Below are positions 30,521 through 43,900 of a DNA stretch of 64,000 nucleotides, one piece after another. The notes under the pieces were generated by a model that was given only the letters and a program-made list of their open reading frames with translations, made no database searches and was not told where the DNA came from. The translations under genes were made by a program, and so were the position numbers. The DNA is taken from positions 11,337,001 through 11,401,000 of the forward strand of contig OU015541.1 of the NCBI GenBank assembly GCA_907165065.1. Direction: 5' to 3'. Position 1 is the first letter of the stretch, and the number at the start of each line of letters is the position of its first letter. Source of the stretch: Caprimulgus europaeus. Its lineage: Eukaryota > Chordata > Aves > Caprimulgiformes > Caprimulgidae.

Positions 30521-33500
30521 ATGAGGGGCAGAGAGCAAGGTAGGAGAGCTGTGTCCTTTTACCAAGTTTAGTGCTTTCTTTAAAGAAACATCTCAAACTT
30601 ATTCCTCCTCCCTTTTTCCTCATTTTTTGGAGGCACCGGGTGAAGGTTTATACCAGAGAAAACTCCTCCACTACCAATGCCACTGTGCAGCTCTAATACA
30701 CCATTTTGTTCACATACTCTCTCTGCAGACTCTTGTTTTTACTGCAATACAAGGAGATACTAGGACATATGCACACAAATATAGAGATGGGATTATTTCT
30801 AAACTCTGATTTTCATTCAGCATTGCAATAATGCATATATATTGCAATTAAACGTGCATTGTTTGTGCCTGTATTTGGCTAGCAAAGCCTGCAACCTCCC
30901 ACTGATATAATGCAGAGATCAGATTCTGCTCTAGCCTGGACTTTCTACTAATGAGACTTCATTTGTTTGCAGAAAGGTGCTCCTGGCTTTATAAAGGATA
31001 TTAAATACCCAGTGACAAGGGCATCGTGTTCAGTACATTTTTTTTTCTGAAATAAGCGTGGCAAGAAATCAGTGCCAAGCACCTGAAATCTGCATTCATA
31101 AAAACAAACAATACTTACTCCTTCTTTGGTAGAACTTCAGGCAATTTATTAAAGGAGGCCACTGACCTTTCACAGCTGGGGAAAGCGAGGAAGTGAGGGG
31201 TTGTGGTGACCTGGCCAAGGTGAGCTGCAGACTGATGGCTGAGCGTGACCAGTCCCTCTGGGCAGTGCTGCCTCTCCTCCCATCACCACAACTGGAAGCA
31301 CTGGGCAAGATCACTGATTGCCAGGGGATGGTGAGGAGGGAAGGCAGCACAAGTCCCTGTAATCCTGTGTTTTTATGGGTCCTGTCTTATTGACTGTTGA
31401 ATGGAGCAGAGACTTACCTGCTAATTCAGGGGGCCCATTCAGAAAATAGATTACAAAGGGCAATAAACCTGCACCTTGGACTTCTGCTAACTGCTTCTTC
31501 CTTGCTCTTCTGCTGCAGTGCAGTTATTACCTAAAGCCTCTACAAACATGAGAAAGGGAACATATAAACAGATCTCTGAGCTAGCACCGGCCCCTACAGC
31601 TCTCTGAATTTCCCCCCTGTTTAAGGTGGCCAACAATTACAGGCAAAAGGGTTTTGAGTCTGAAATCTCTGCTTATGGGATCATAAAGGAAAACTTTTAC
31701 ATTTACCCTCAGTCTGGCCCCTGTCTCACTTATCATCCAACAACATCCAGCTCCACATGTCACGTTAGTGCTATTGCAACGCTACCGCCAGTTCCAGCAC
31801 TGAGCCGTCCCCTGCGCTTGCTGAGGCTGAGAAACACAGAGCGTACTCAGGACACCAGGAACAGAGGACTGCTAAACTCCTTTTGAAGCAGGCCATCCTT
31901 ATTTTTATGTCAGCCTTGACCCGTGGATCAAGCATTTTATTCTGGGTATTGCAGTGGCAACGCTATGCTGGTCTGTGAGAGCGTGTGCTGATCTCAAGGG
32001 TTGGAAGAGCACAAATCCATTAGGTAGGTCTAGTGCTGGTTTTGCGGAGCGACAGGTTAACCCACTCCACAGAGGGATAAAAGGGATAGCAAGGATGTTA
32101 GTAGAAAATGCTTCTGGAAGGGTATTTCCAGGTTATCACTTATCTCCAGTCAGACACCCAAAAGAACAGGGTATTAAGTAAATACTTGAAAGCCTCTGGA
32201 GCTACGTAATGAGTGACTCACGGGTAAGTCAGACAGACAGACAGGAATCATGATAATAACAATAATCATTAAAAAATGTCTATGGCTTTCTGATTTGTGG
32301 TATTACCAGATATCTCTCATGTAGTGATTTCTATCCTACTGTGTGCAGACTTAAACTACGAGGTGAGACAAAATAAATGGACCCTTTCCTGGTAACACTA
32401 AACAGCAGGTAAGTCTAAATTTGAAGTGAACAGATTTTATAGTCATGTTAGTCAGCTCAATAATTAATGGAATAGCTTGGATAAAATTTAAAACATAGCA
32501 GAGGTATCAGCTAGTCTCTGCCTCAGAATCTAAAACCAATGTTTCTATTAAATGTCTTGTATCTTTTAAAAGAAGCCCTTCTCCATAATCTGTTTTCAAT
32601 TGAACACTACAGTAAATATATCAAGATTACAGGATCACATTGTTTACAGATGAAACAGTTTAAAGGTGAAGTTATTTTTGGTTTAAATCTTCTGTGTTTT
32701 AAAATGAAAGGCATTTCTGGAGTAGCTGCTGAAAAACAAAAATACCAGAAAAAAAGAAAAAAGGCAGAAGATAAAAAGTGGCACCGTGAGGGTTAAGCAA
32801 GGTCCTAGAATCCAAGTAAATATTTATATGAGTGCTCAAAGAGGGGGGGAAAAAAAATCTCAATATAACCAAAATATAAATCAGGTGCTTTATGTTAGCT
32901 GTCAAATTATTCTAGCCCCTACATTCCAGTACTTGCTCTACTGGAAATGTCACATACAATATGTGGGCTTATGCCCTGATGCAGGTTTGGCAGGTAATTA
33001 AAGTCAGTTGCACGGAGGTTTACACAGAGTCCCTCCGATCCACTGAAAGACAAACAACGTGTTAACTCTGATAGCTGCAAGTGTGCAAAACTGTATGGGA
33101 AGAGGGATTCTCACAAGCAGGGGAGAAAAGCCTGACTCCAGTGCGCTGCTCCCTGCCTTGTCTCCAGCGTGGATTAACTCTTTGCTGCCTCTATAGCTCG
33201 TTGCTCTTTGCAGAGGCAAGGAAAACTGGGTAGGAGCAGAATCAGCAGCCAGGCGTTTGTCAGAGGCAAAAAATAATAATAAAAGCAAACCCTGAGGGCA
33301 GCTAGCCCTCGGGTCAGGTTTGCCTGCATTCTTCACCTGGGGGAGACTATTCTTGCTAGAAGTCATCTGGGTGGTTTAGGCTTTCTGCTTTGTCCTGGCT
33401 CTGTGTATGGGAGACTCGAGTCATGACAGAGTGAATTATTCCCCACAGCTTCATGATGAAGCTTGTTCTCCAACCTGAGATGGTCCTAGAGACCTGTAGC

Positions 33501-35924
33501 TCCTTCCTCGGGAGGCAGCCTGCAGATGATGCCCAGAGCTTGCACCTCATGGCCTTTGGTGAAACGCTTTCATAAGAGAGAACCAGAATCAAACTGGGGC
33601 TCAGCCCCCTGTCCACTTTCATCTTCTCATTTGACTCCCTCATGTGAGTGGGTGGGAAAAGAGGTTATCAGATACACCTCTCATTTTGTTCTTCATGTCA
33701 TAAGTGTTCCTGTCTCAGGGGAGAGGATCTTTGCACTGGGAGGCACCCACACATCTCCTGTTCTGTGAAGGAAATGGGCGCAGGGCTGCAGGTTCTGCTC
33801 TGGGAACTGGAGTGCTGTGAAGCCACACCTGTGTGGATGCAACTGTGGTGTCAGGGAGTCGTGCCAGCACTGACACCACCGCCGTGTGACACCCTCTTAT
33901 TTAACCACAGAATTAGCATGGCACCAAGATGACGGGTTATTGCCCTCCGGCTCTCTCCCCACACGATGTGTCATCCCTACCTCCTGCCTGCAAAGACAGA
34001 GGCTGGGGGCAAAGAGTAAATCCTTCCCCATATGGGTTGCATTTCATTGCCTTTCTATGGAGGCTTCCAGAAGGGAAGTCAAGCTGTAACGGGGACACCC
34101 ATCTGCAAGGATAACCCCACCACTAGCATAATTTCACAGGGGCTAGTGAACAACCACCATCTGTTTAGCTGCCACCCATTTGCCTAGACGTGAGAGAACC
34201 CATTCATATTCATTTAACCAGTCTCTTATGCTAATCTCTGTCTACCTCCTTTCTTATCTTCTAGTCATATACAAAATCAGACAGCAAGGGCCTTCCTGAA
34301 TTTGCCCAGATTCCTGTTATTCAGCTTGGGAAATATTGGGTTGGGGAAAAAAAGCTCCAAAACCCCAAAGGAAGCAGAGATCAACTTTTGGAATCCCTTA
34401 GGTCCATTTATCTCCCCTAATCAAACGGTGATTTGTCTGTCTGATAGGAGTTTAGATAAAGTTTTCAGCAATTTGCAGTAATTAAATATGAAAGGGGAAG
34501 AAGGAGAGGGTTTCCAGGCAACATGTTGCAGAAGGGGAGTTTTGGAGGAAGGCAGAGAACCCCTTGTTAAACATCTGCCAGCCTGCATGGAAGGTAGCGT
34601 GATTTCCCTGCTCTTAGGGAGTTCCCCAATCCTTTTCACTCCCTGCAAAGATGTTCTCCTCCTGCTGCTGCTAAAATCAACTATAGGAGACAGAAAATCT
34701 CTGGAGAGCAGGAAAATATTTTCCAAAACAAGTTATTGCCTCTGACAGGTATTAAAAAGAAAAAAAAATCCCAAGGAAAGCCACTATCACCTCCCCCATA
34801 AGGACTTTGCTCCCATGTCAGAATTATGCAAGCTGGAGCACAGTGCAATGCTCAGTATATTCAAGATAGTTGTCAAGAGCAAAGTATAAACATTTCCAGC
34901 AAATGCACTTAATAGAAGTTTGTTTGCCAAGTGCTGCAGCCTCCTTTCTTGGTTATGGCGAGGAAAAGGCCTTTTTCATTAAATGGAGAGAAAAAACCCT
35001 TCCCTAATTAAAAAAAAATCCTAAACCTTTGAATGTAAAGCTTTTCATAGCCTTTTGCTTTGCTACCCATCGGCTCTAGCAGCAATGGACCCAAAGTCTG
35101 CTAAGGTCCCCCTGTCATGTGCTCCACAAACGTTGGCTGGGAGAGAACAGCCCTGTTCACAGAAGGGCCTGGGCTGATCAGCAACTGGATGTGGTGAGTG
35201 AAGCCACAACTGTGATCCAAGGGGGACGCAGGAGAAACAGAGTGGAGCCCTTGTCATGCATAAAACACATTTCTGGGAGAACAGAGTCCATGGGAATTTG
35301 GCCATAGGACTAGAGGTTCACTCCAGCCTCCAAGGGGGGTTAGGTGCCTTCTGCCAGGAGATAGCTGAGCACAGAGAAGAGGTACACTGCAGCAGCAATT
35401 AAGTTATAATCAGTATCTGCCTTTGCTTGAATCACTTTGCTCCACCCTGAACATGCAGTACAGCAGGGCTGGAAGCTCCTCCAGCCAAGAACTTGGGACT
35501 CCAGGGAAGGGGTGTGTTTGTTCTTCTTCTGTACTAACTACTTCATTCCAAAAGCAACCACAGTTGTCTTGAGCTACTGTCACCAGTTCAATATGCCTTT
35601 AGCAGGAAACAGAAGCTTTCTGTGAATGAAAAAGGCCTGAAGATGATGCTTCTGTTTTAATTAACTAATGTACCCTGATGTACCATGTTCTTTCCTTGAA
35701 ATCTCAGTTGGTTTCTTTAATTGCTGTTCTCAGTGACACAGTTTAATTCTCCCTCCCTGGACTGCTCTTGCCTTTTCCCAGTGTGCTCTCACTGAGAACG
35801 CCCACGAGAGTCCTATCTCATAGCTGGAGTGTGGAAGGAGCTGCTTCCCATTAGGGAACCTGCTGATGACTCCAAGATGACTACAGAAAACCCTCCCTGA
35901 CGACATCCCTCTGTGCTCCCACAC
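30521..35924. other. Gene-free unique sequence
   Basis: No supported gene. ORFs are short and conflicting. A possible MIR remnant lies at about 31150-31240. A short GACA run occurs at 32231-32242, and A-rich runs at about 32747-32762 and 32845-32857. Confidence 0.55.
31150..31240 (-). mobile_element. Possible MIR (CORE-SINE) remnant
   Basis: CAGCTGGGGAAAGCGAGGAA ... GTGACCTGGCCAAGGTGAGCTG follows the minus-strand MIR core pattern (fragment with 'gaggaaactgaggc ... cttgcccaaggtcacacagct') with many substitutions. MIRs are ancient amniote SINEs, so old copies in birds are expected. By-eye similarity only. Confidence 0.35.
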
Positions 35925-36115
35925 GATAGAAACACTGGCTGGAAAGGAGCTCTGGAGGTCTCTCATCCAACCACCCACTCAAAGCAGGATTGTTGCCAAC
36001 ACTAGATCAGGTCAGCCATGACTTTGCCTCAAGAAGTCTTGAAAACCTCCAGGGGTGGACATCCCACCACCTCTCTGGGTATCTGTTCCACCCACACCTG
36101 CTAATTCTATTTCTA
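35925..36115 (-). mobile_element. CR1 LINE, 3' fragment, reverse orientation
   Basis: On the + strand the order is that of a reversed CR1 3' end: GGCTGGAAAGGAGCTCTGGA, GTCTCTCATCCAACCACC, CTCAAAGCAGGATTG, then TCTTGAAAACCTCCAGGGGT, GGACATCCCACCACCTCTCT and GGGTATCTGTTCCACCC. It is more diverged than the copy at 3637. Related sequence may continue to about 36420, but I cannot follow the consensus there. Confidence 0.8.
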
Positions 36116-39039
36116 GGAACATGACCATCTCCAAAACAACTCTATTCTACCAGTATGACAATAACTTCAAGATGTTTTGCAATACACCCCACCCCCTGTC
36201 CTTCAAGGACCTGATGACCCAGAAACACACAAGAAGTTGAACACCTATTATGGGAACGAGGAACATTAAGTCTTCTGTTTAGACCCTCAAAATCCCCACC
36301 AGACTGTTCCTCAAGCTTACAGGCTGGAGGCACCTGCAGCATTAGCAGTAAGTTCTCAAGACCCCTGAAGTTCTGATCCTGGGATGACCAGAAGTAGAGT
36401 GCTGCCAATCTCAAGCTTAAGTCTAATTCACATACATGAAATAAGATGTTATTCTGCCCCTCCTGGCTTAAGGCTCAATGTGCTAAGGTGTCCTCAGAGC
36501 ATTCCCATCAGATCCACCTGACACTGCAGCAGTATTTCTGTCCCAAGTGCATACATAATGCTTCCCATTTGACTCTACACACATTTACAGTCTCCTTCCT
36601 TCCCTCTGGCCCAAGTTATTCTGCACAAAGCAGAACAGCTTTGACAGAGCAGAGCATGGTGCCAGGCACCTCTGGGAATGGGTGCTTTGCACCTTTGGGT
36701 GCAGCAGCAAACCCAATCCCTGTGTCTTGCCCCCCAGGCAAGCAGCCAGAGCTGGGGCCTCTGTTTGAAAGGAGAGCTTTGACTGCCCACCCTTGGGAGA
36801 AAATTTTGTGTGTGACAGGGAGGCAGATGCTAACACAGGACTGAATGTGGTGGATGATCCCCATGAGAACATGATATAAATCATTGTTTTATTTCTTACC
36901 AACTGGCGTGGGTGGCATGGTTGTTTGGCTGGTGGTAGGACTCATAGAAAAGTTATGAGGATTTTAGTGAAAACATCAGTGTCCTGGTATTTTTCACCAT
37001 CAGTTAGAAGCTTTGGTGGTGATTCCATTGCCATCAAGTCCACAAAAAGGAAAAAAAAAACCCTACAGAGGAAGAATCCAGTATCTACACAACAGGAAGA
37101 TGAAATTCCAGACTCAAAACAGAGGGAACTCTTTCGTAATGATAAAGCTAAAATAACCAGTGACTGGAACAGCTCAGGAGGAGTTGCAAAGGTATATTCC
37201 ATCGCTTGGAAATTGTAGGGAAAAGATGGGATATTTTTCCAAGAGTCATTTCAATCAAATTAAGAATTAATCCAGCCGTGTCCTATGGTCTGTTATACAT
37301 GTGCAATCAGATTAGATGGTCACAGTGGTTTCTTCTGGTCTTACAATCAATGAAAAAATATGTAATTGTGGTGGTAGTGAAACAGTGAAGAAATATACTG
37401 CTGAACTAGCAGGAAGGCTAACTGACATATGAAAATATTATGAATTCTAGAGCTTGTGTAATAGACTGCATTCACTTCAGCAAGAATTCCACCATTGTTA
37501 TTTTTTTTTTCCACATTTAATTTAAAGAGGCAATATCCTTTTAAGCTTTCATTCTGCAGCAGGGTAGATTAAATTTAAAATAGAAAAGTGCTGCAGAATA
37601 GATCTAGGGATGTTCAGGGCTGGAGGACAACTTAATGAAGCAGAAACTGAAATACCATACGTCTCCAATAGCTTTAATTTATACAAATATTATCTTTGTG
37701 TCTTTCATAACATGATGCAGAACAGCTCAGAGTACAGTGTAATTCCTTTGCTTTTCAAGATAATTTTATCCATTTTAGTACCTGGGTTTGAAACCAGCCC
37801 AATTCAAACCAAAAGAGCTATAAAGATTTTTTTGCTCTAATTGCTGAAACAGGCTTGCACATATAAAATCAATTTAATGGCTGGAAAAGGCTACACAGTG
37901 TATAAATAGAGATAAGTACCAGACCACCTAGAGTCCAACCCTGCCACAGGTATTCAGACTGGCCAGTGCTGTCAGATGCAGACTGCTCAGCACTGGTGGG
38001 AGAGTTGGCCTCCTGGGTCACGCTGTGATGGGCACTGGAAACCACCTGACACAGGTATGCTTCCAGATCCAGCACATCATGCTTTAAACAGCTTGGTTTT
38101 GTAGGACTGCACCTTTGCAGTTGTTTGGACTTTCTCATTCCACCCCAAGCTCAGAAAGAAGGTCAGTGGGACTGTGGCTCCAAAACCCTTGATGCAAGTA
38201 GTAAAGCCAAGAGGTGTCACAGCAGCAGGAAAGGGCTGTGGTTGAGCATGCACTTGAGACAGGATTTGTTCCTTGCTGGTGGAGGATTACCTGCTGCCAT
38301 AGGCTCAGAGAAAGGCCAGGGAGCAGTAAAGCTGATAACCCCAGCACCGGGGCAGCCCCAGGCACTTCCTGACCAGGGATGAAGGAGCAGGGTCACCAAA
38401 GCAAGTGACTCGCTCTCTGCTGTCATCCTTGGAACTCTCCCTTTTCCTCTCAGCCCTTCTGGCTGAATGCAAAAGTAGTCAACACTTTCAGGTCAGAGGT
38501 AGTAACTTTTGATGGACTTGACCTCCCAGATATTTTGGGATGTTGGTGTACCACTTCATGTACTCTGTAGGACACCAGACCCACCTCTGCTTCTAACTCA
38601 CTGTGTGTTCGTCGTCAAAGCAATAAGTGAATTAATTTTCATTTCTGTGAGATGAAATAATTTCTTTTACTAATCTCTGGAAAGGACTTTGAAACTTAAA
38701 TAGCAGGTATCTAATGTCTAGCACCTTATTTACTCACAGATGCTTGAATCTGCTCAAGACATGTAAAACTGGCCTTTTTCCTTCTCACTCAATGTGTTAG
38801 AAGTGGGGAGAAAGAGAGAGAAAGAAAAAAAAGTTGCTGGAAGACATCTTCATTCTGAATAAAAGTAGAGTTCATTAGTGAAGAAGGTTCATCTTTTCTT
38901 TGTTCTTCATAACATGCATTTTCATGATTGGTTACAAGTCTGGCATTGCTTCTTCCTTCATATACTGCCAACAGTTTTCTATGATCTTAATTTCCCCCTC
39001 CCTCTATAAAAACCTCAGGAAAAAAATTCCATATATTAG
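36116..39039. other. Gene-free unique sequence
   Basis: No supported gene. The first 300 bp may belong to the CR1 insertion. A possible MIR remnant lies at about 38575-38720. A T-rich run occurs at 37499-37510. Confidence 0.5.
38575..38720 (+). mobile_element. Possible MIR (CORE-SINE) remnant
   Basis: CCTCTGCTTCTAACTCACTG followed by TGTGTTCGTCGTCAAAGCAA and ATTTTCATTTCTGTGAGATG parallels the MIR plus-strand core (the segment 'ctctgccacttactagctgt', then 'gtgaccttgggcaagt', then 'cagtttcctcatctgtaaaatg'). It is strongly diverged. By-eye similarity only. Confidence 0.35.
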
Positions 39040-39480
39040 CCTGCAAGTATTTGATTGACACATAGATTAATGTTACACAATTAAGGAGTGTTATCAGGTG
39101 AGTGCTTCAAAAATCACAATATTTCACAGGCAGGCAGGCTTTCTGACACCACAGTAAGTAGAAATACTTTATAAAAATTATTTAGAATCACTATCTATCA
39201 TCATGAGAAACCTTGTGTTGTGTTAAAATAATTGACAGGTTGATAGCTGTGAAATGTTTCCAATCCAATAAAATACAACACACTATTTCCAATAACAGCA
39301 CTGTTATGCAAGGATTTACACTGGTTGCCAATTTATTACAAAAAATGACGGAGTTCTAATTTGGGAGCAACTTGAGTGTATTTCAACTCCGAGCTCACTG
39401 CCCTTCAAACCATTGCTAATCCAGTCATTTCTTTCATGAATAAACGAGCCATGAATATGCATATTAGATGTAGCACAGCA
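39040..39480. promoter_or_regulatory. Candidate conserved non-coding block
   Basis: AT-rich, non-repetitive, with many TAAT/ATTA cores, AATAATTGACAG-type words and ATGAATATGCATATTAG near 39452. Composition resembles deeply conserved developmental elements. It lies about 14 kb downstream of MAFB. Confidence 0.22.
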
Positions 39481-40796
39481 TGGGCTGCTCTGCCACCTTA
39501 CATCCAGAAGGTCATGGGCATAAATCTTCTCAGATGCTAAATATTCCCTCTACCTCGGCTAGGTATTGAGCAGCTCCTCAGTTTCCTACCCCATTAAGGA
39601 GAGGTGTAATTGGGTAGAAATCCTCATGTATTCACTGCCCCATGTTTCACGTGGATGGAAGAGAAGGCAGAATTAAAAGGATGGAGCTTGAAATGAATCT
39701 GCCAGGTGCTCACAGGTGGTACATCAGTCACTTAAGGTGAACCTCATGGCCTTGCCTCTTCCAGGAGCACTGCATGGTCCCACAGTTGGCATTGCGACTT
39801 GGGCTGCGCTTGCCTCACTGATCCATTAAACTGAGCTGGAAATGGGTCCTCCCCTCCACAGCCTGTGCAGGAAATACTTTTGAGGATCTTCAAATAAAAC
39901 CCAGAATTGCTGCATCATTTGGGCCCCTCAGTGCTGCAGGATGAGGCAGCCAGGTAGGTGGCTCAGTGCTCCAGCCAGCCTCTCTCCCCTGGCTTCTCCT
40001 CTTCCCACTCCCGTGTTTCCTACTCTTCCCTTGCCACCCGAGACGTTTGCAGACAGTATGAAGAGTATGGGCCCTCCTCTACTCAAGAGAATCAAAAAAA
40101 GACTTGGAAGTTGCAACATCTCTTTTGTTCACTGGTTTCCCTTGCGTCCTTGGAGTTATTTGGACTAATTCTGGTCTTGTTAAACAAGGGTTTAAGCCAC
40201 AGAGAATGACATTGATGGGGGGTAAAGGAATAAAGCCCCTGCTAATGTTAAAACAACCAAACAGAAAGAAGTAGATGTTCCTAATTCAGACCTGCTCTCT
40301 GAGCTGCAGGAACACCAAAAGCAGCAGGTAAAATTTTTGGCTTTTATATGCCAAATATGTTTAAAGAAGAAATACTTCTGGATTTATTTTTATTTTTCAT
40401 TTTTTTTAAAGCAAACATTTGTTTTAAGTAACCATCAAGATATTTCCAGCAAGGTTCAAGTATCAGGGATTTCCTTTCCCCACCCTGCCCCCAAAATTAA
40501 CAAGAGAGAGAAGGAACATAATATCCCAGAGTAACAATTAACCTTCAGCACGCTTGCTTGTCACACAGCATATGCAGATGCAGGAGGAAGAAAGCTCAAT
40601 TGAATGCACAGTGAAGTCCTGTCCTTCCCAGTTCTCACTAGAGGACACAGTTTTATAGAAGAGTCCGTTAAAAAAAGGACCCAATGCGGCAATAGGCTCT
40701 GGTGAGGCAGAGAGGTAAATGTGGTCGCCCTTCTCCAAGGTCTCACTGCAAGATGAGAACTTTCAACAGGAATTTTCCTAATTCCTGGGTTATTGA
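39481..40796. other. Gene-free unique sequence
   Basis: No supported gene, RNA or transposon. Confidence 0.5.
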
Positions 40797-40905
40797 AAAA
40801 AAAATATATGTAACTATATATATAACTATATAAATTTAACTCTCAGTGTAATTATATATTTAACTACATATGCATATAGCTCTATATATAGTTATATATA
40901 TGGTA
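40797..40905. repeat. AT-rich segment with 17-bp perfect inverted repeat
   Basis: The arm at 40816-40832 is the exact reverse complement of 40885-40901, separated by 52 bp of AT-rich sequence. The whole block is about 85% A/T with TA alternation. It could extrude a cruciform or unwind easily. Confidence 0.8.
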
Positions 40906-43900
40906 GTAATTAATATTGCTACCACTCCCTTTGCAGCTACCTGACATTTTTCACTAGGTAAGCTCAAAGAACTTCAAGAACTCTATTCAGACCCAGAAAA
41001 TGTTGTTCAGTTTTTCCAGCAGTAGTCTAGGAAGGGTTATTGATAGCTGTTTGACATTCAGTTTCTGTGCAGTTCAGCAGAGAGATCTGGGTCTGAAATT
41101 TGGGAACCAGCCTGGATTCCCTGCCTCCTGCTCCATGTAGTATTGCTCTGTTCCCCAAGAGTGAAAAAAATATCTCACTGTCCAAACAGTAGCAATTCTT
41201 GTCAGAAGGATGTTTTTGTTTTGAGAGACATGCTTTTTTTTCCCCAATATGTATAATTGTTCCAAGAAAAGAGATATTATAGTAGGTTATTGCATTATTT
41301 AGATGGTATGCGGGGTTGGATTATAATTTCCAGGGAAAGAAGCCCAACACCCATCAGGAGTTATTCAAACAGATTAAATATATCTACTGGTCTTAAATCC
41401 AAGCAGTGGGCTGGTTTCACCACTGCATGAAATAAATCTGGGCAGGTCAGGTTGGTTTTTTACCCCCCACTCCCCCTCTTTTCTTTATCCAACCTGGCTC
41501 AGACAGCTTCACTCAAATATTTTCTTTCACATGTTGCTGGCAAAAGCATCAAAACCCTCGCTGGGCTTATATTACAGCTGACAAATCACAGTAATTCATG
41601 ATCAGAGCTACTGTAGTTATTCAGAGCAAGGAGAGCAGCCACGGGGCTGAGAGTGACTGACTGCACTGCACAAATTACCTGCTAGAATTTCTTAGAGCTG
41701 CCAAGTAATTTGGGTTAACAGCTCTTTTCCTTAAAGAAGGACCTTGTGAAGAGGGATGGTACCTCATCTCCAGATCAGTCCCAGCAATCAGAGGAGCAGG
41801 ATGACCGGCTACAGAGGTCTATGACATTGGAAAAGTTGTTGTTGTCAATGAAAAAAACCACAAAGCTAATTTAACAGCTTTCCAAGCATCCCTGGTTAAT
41901 GGAGGAAGTCATGCCTGGGAATGATAACAAATAGGACAATATCCACATTTTTCATCTGCACAGGCACCTGCTGCATCGCACTGATGGGGATGAACCAGTG
42001 CAGGTCCCTGTACTGACTTGCTCCTCACTAGCATGTGCAGACTTTGCTACCACAGTCATTTCACAGCTTATAAAATTACTCTTTTTTAAAAAAATTGTGG
42101 TTTAAATTCCTTGACACACCAATGCTGAAAAAACCCTGAATAATCTGCTTGTAATGAAAAGTGAAACTCTCATCCCCATTTCAAGTTACAAACACCAGCT
42201 CTGTTCAGGAGAAGTTTCAGGGCTTCTTTTTCTAAATTTAGCTAGGTTTCAAAATTACCAGGGGACAACCAGTCACAGCCTGGATTCTTTGTTTGATTTT
42301 ACCTCTTTTTTTAAGGGTTCCTTTATTTTTCTGCAGTATTCTAGAAAATGGCTTAAAGTTGATGTATTTTGATCCTTCACATTTTAAAACCTCAGTTTTC
42401 AAATGGCAGCTTCTGACTTCTCCAACAAGTGTTTCCAATACCTTGACAAACTTGTGTATTGCCTGATAGACTGCAACTTCAAAGGCTACCTCTTCTCAGA
42501 GGGATGGACCTTCTAGTTTTATTCCAGGAAGTTTGCTGCCTGACACAAGGATCTTTTTCTGAGCACTTTGCTCTTTTTCTTTCTAAGATTCCTTCCTGTA
42601 AAATAGAAGTAACTTAAGAGGAAAAAAAAAGTACAAGACTTCTCTTTGTATATTCAGCTAGCTAACTGTCATGATTTTATGAGGAGTCTCATGATTCTTG
42701 GTATTTTTCTTAAAACCCTAGATCTTGGAGTCATATGTATATACCAGAGTTTCAGCATTAATTAAGAGAAAGTTTCCAGCCTGCATGGATGTGGCAAGAT
42801 CCTGAAAATAGTGAACCCTGAGAGCAGAAGACAAAAACTCTTAAACCACTTCTCAAAAATCTTGTGTCTTAGGAGCTAAAATCCTAATTCTTGGAGGGGT
42901 AGGGAGGTGTTGAGGTAAGGGAGATGGGAATCCTTTGCCCAGCTTTGAGCTATGATGCCTCTGCCACTGAAACACATCTTCTGAAACTCAGCCCTCTGTG
43001 CTTATTGTGTTAAGTTAATTGGAGTGGGAGGCCACTCAGACCTACAATAGGAAATGAGATTTGGGGAAAATCCCCACACAGAAGACAGGATTAAAAGGAA
43101 CTTCCTTGAATCCCAGCCCATCTCTTGCAGACAGACTGTGAAAGTTTCAGGTGCTCTAATTCTATTCTAAAAATTCTAATTCTAAAATGAAATCAAGCAG
43201 AAGCAAAAGACTGTCCCTTACTCAGCTGACAAGCTCAGGAAGGAATTGGAGGGATCCTAACAGCCTGCAGGTCAGCATGCAGATTTATCACATCTGAGGC
43301 TTTACCAACTGGAAGGACTAAAAGCATCTTTCAAGCTGCTCCAAACCATCAAGAAGCTGACTTTCAAGGCAGATGCTGCCAGTCTCTTCTCCCATAGGCT
43401 TTCAGGACAAGTCTTTTTGTTTTTTTGGTTAATACAGAAGAATCTTTCCTGAAAGCTCCCATGGGGAAGCCAAGAGTGGATAATCTAGATCACAGAACAG
43501 GCCTTGCTCAGCTCAGTATTTTTTTTTCTGTGTCGTAACAGACATTTGATAACAAAACAAACCTGCATAAGCAAGTCAGCCCATGGCAAAAAGAGTAATC
43601 CACTTAAGTTGGGTGGTTTCTGTGGTGCAATCCAGTGTAACACTGCTTCCCCTCTGGCAGTCCTTGCTAGAATCTAAGACATGTTATAAGTAAAACAAGT
43701 TTGTGAGGCTCAGACAAGAGACCACTTTGTAAAGTAACTTGTGCATGCATGACTTGAAAGAGCAAGAAGAAAGCACACTTAGGACACGTTATTGCAGGAG
43801 CTGGCAGCAGGTAAAGGCCTCCTTTCCTGTTTTAGCTGGTTTATTAGTAACATGACTGCAGCACCTTAGATGTCAGCCGTGAATTAGGATCCCACTAGAA

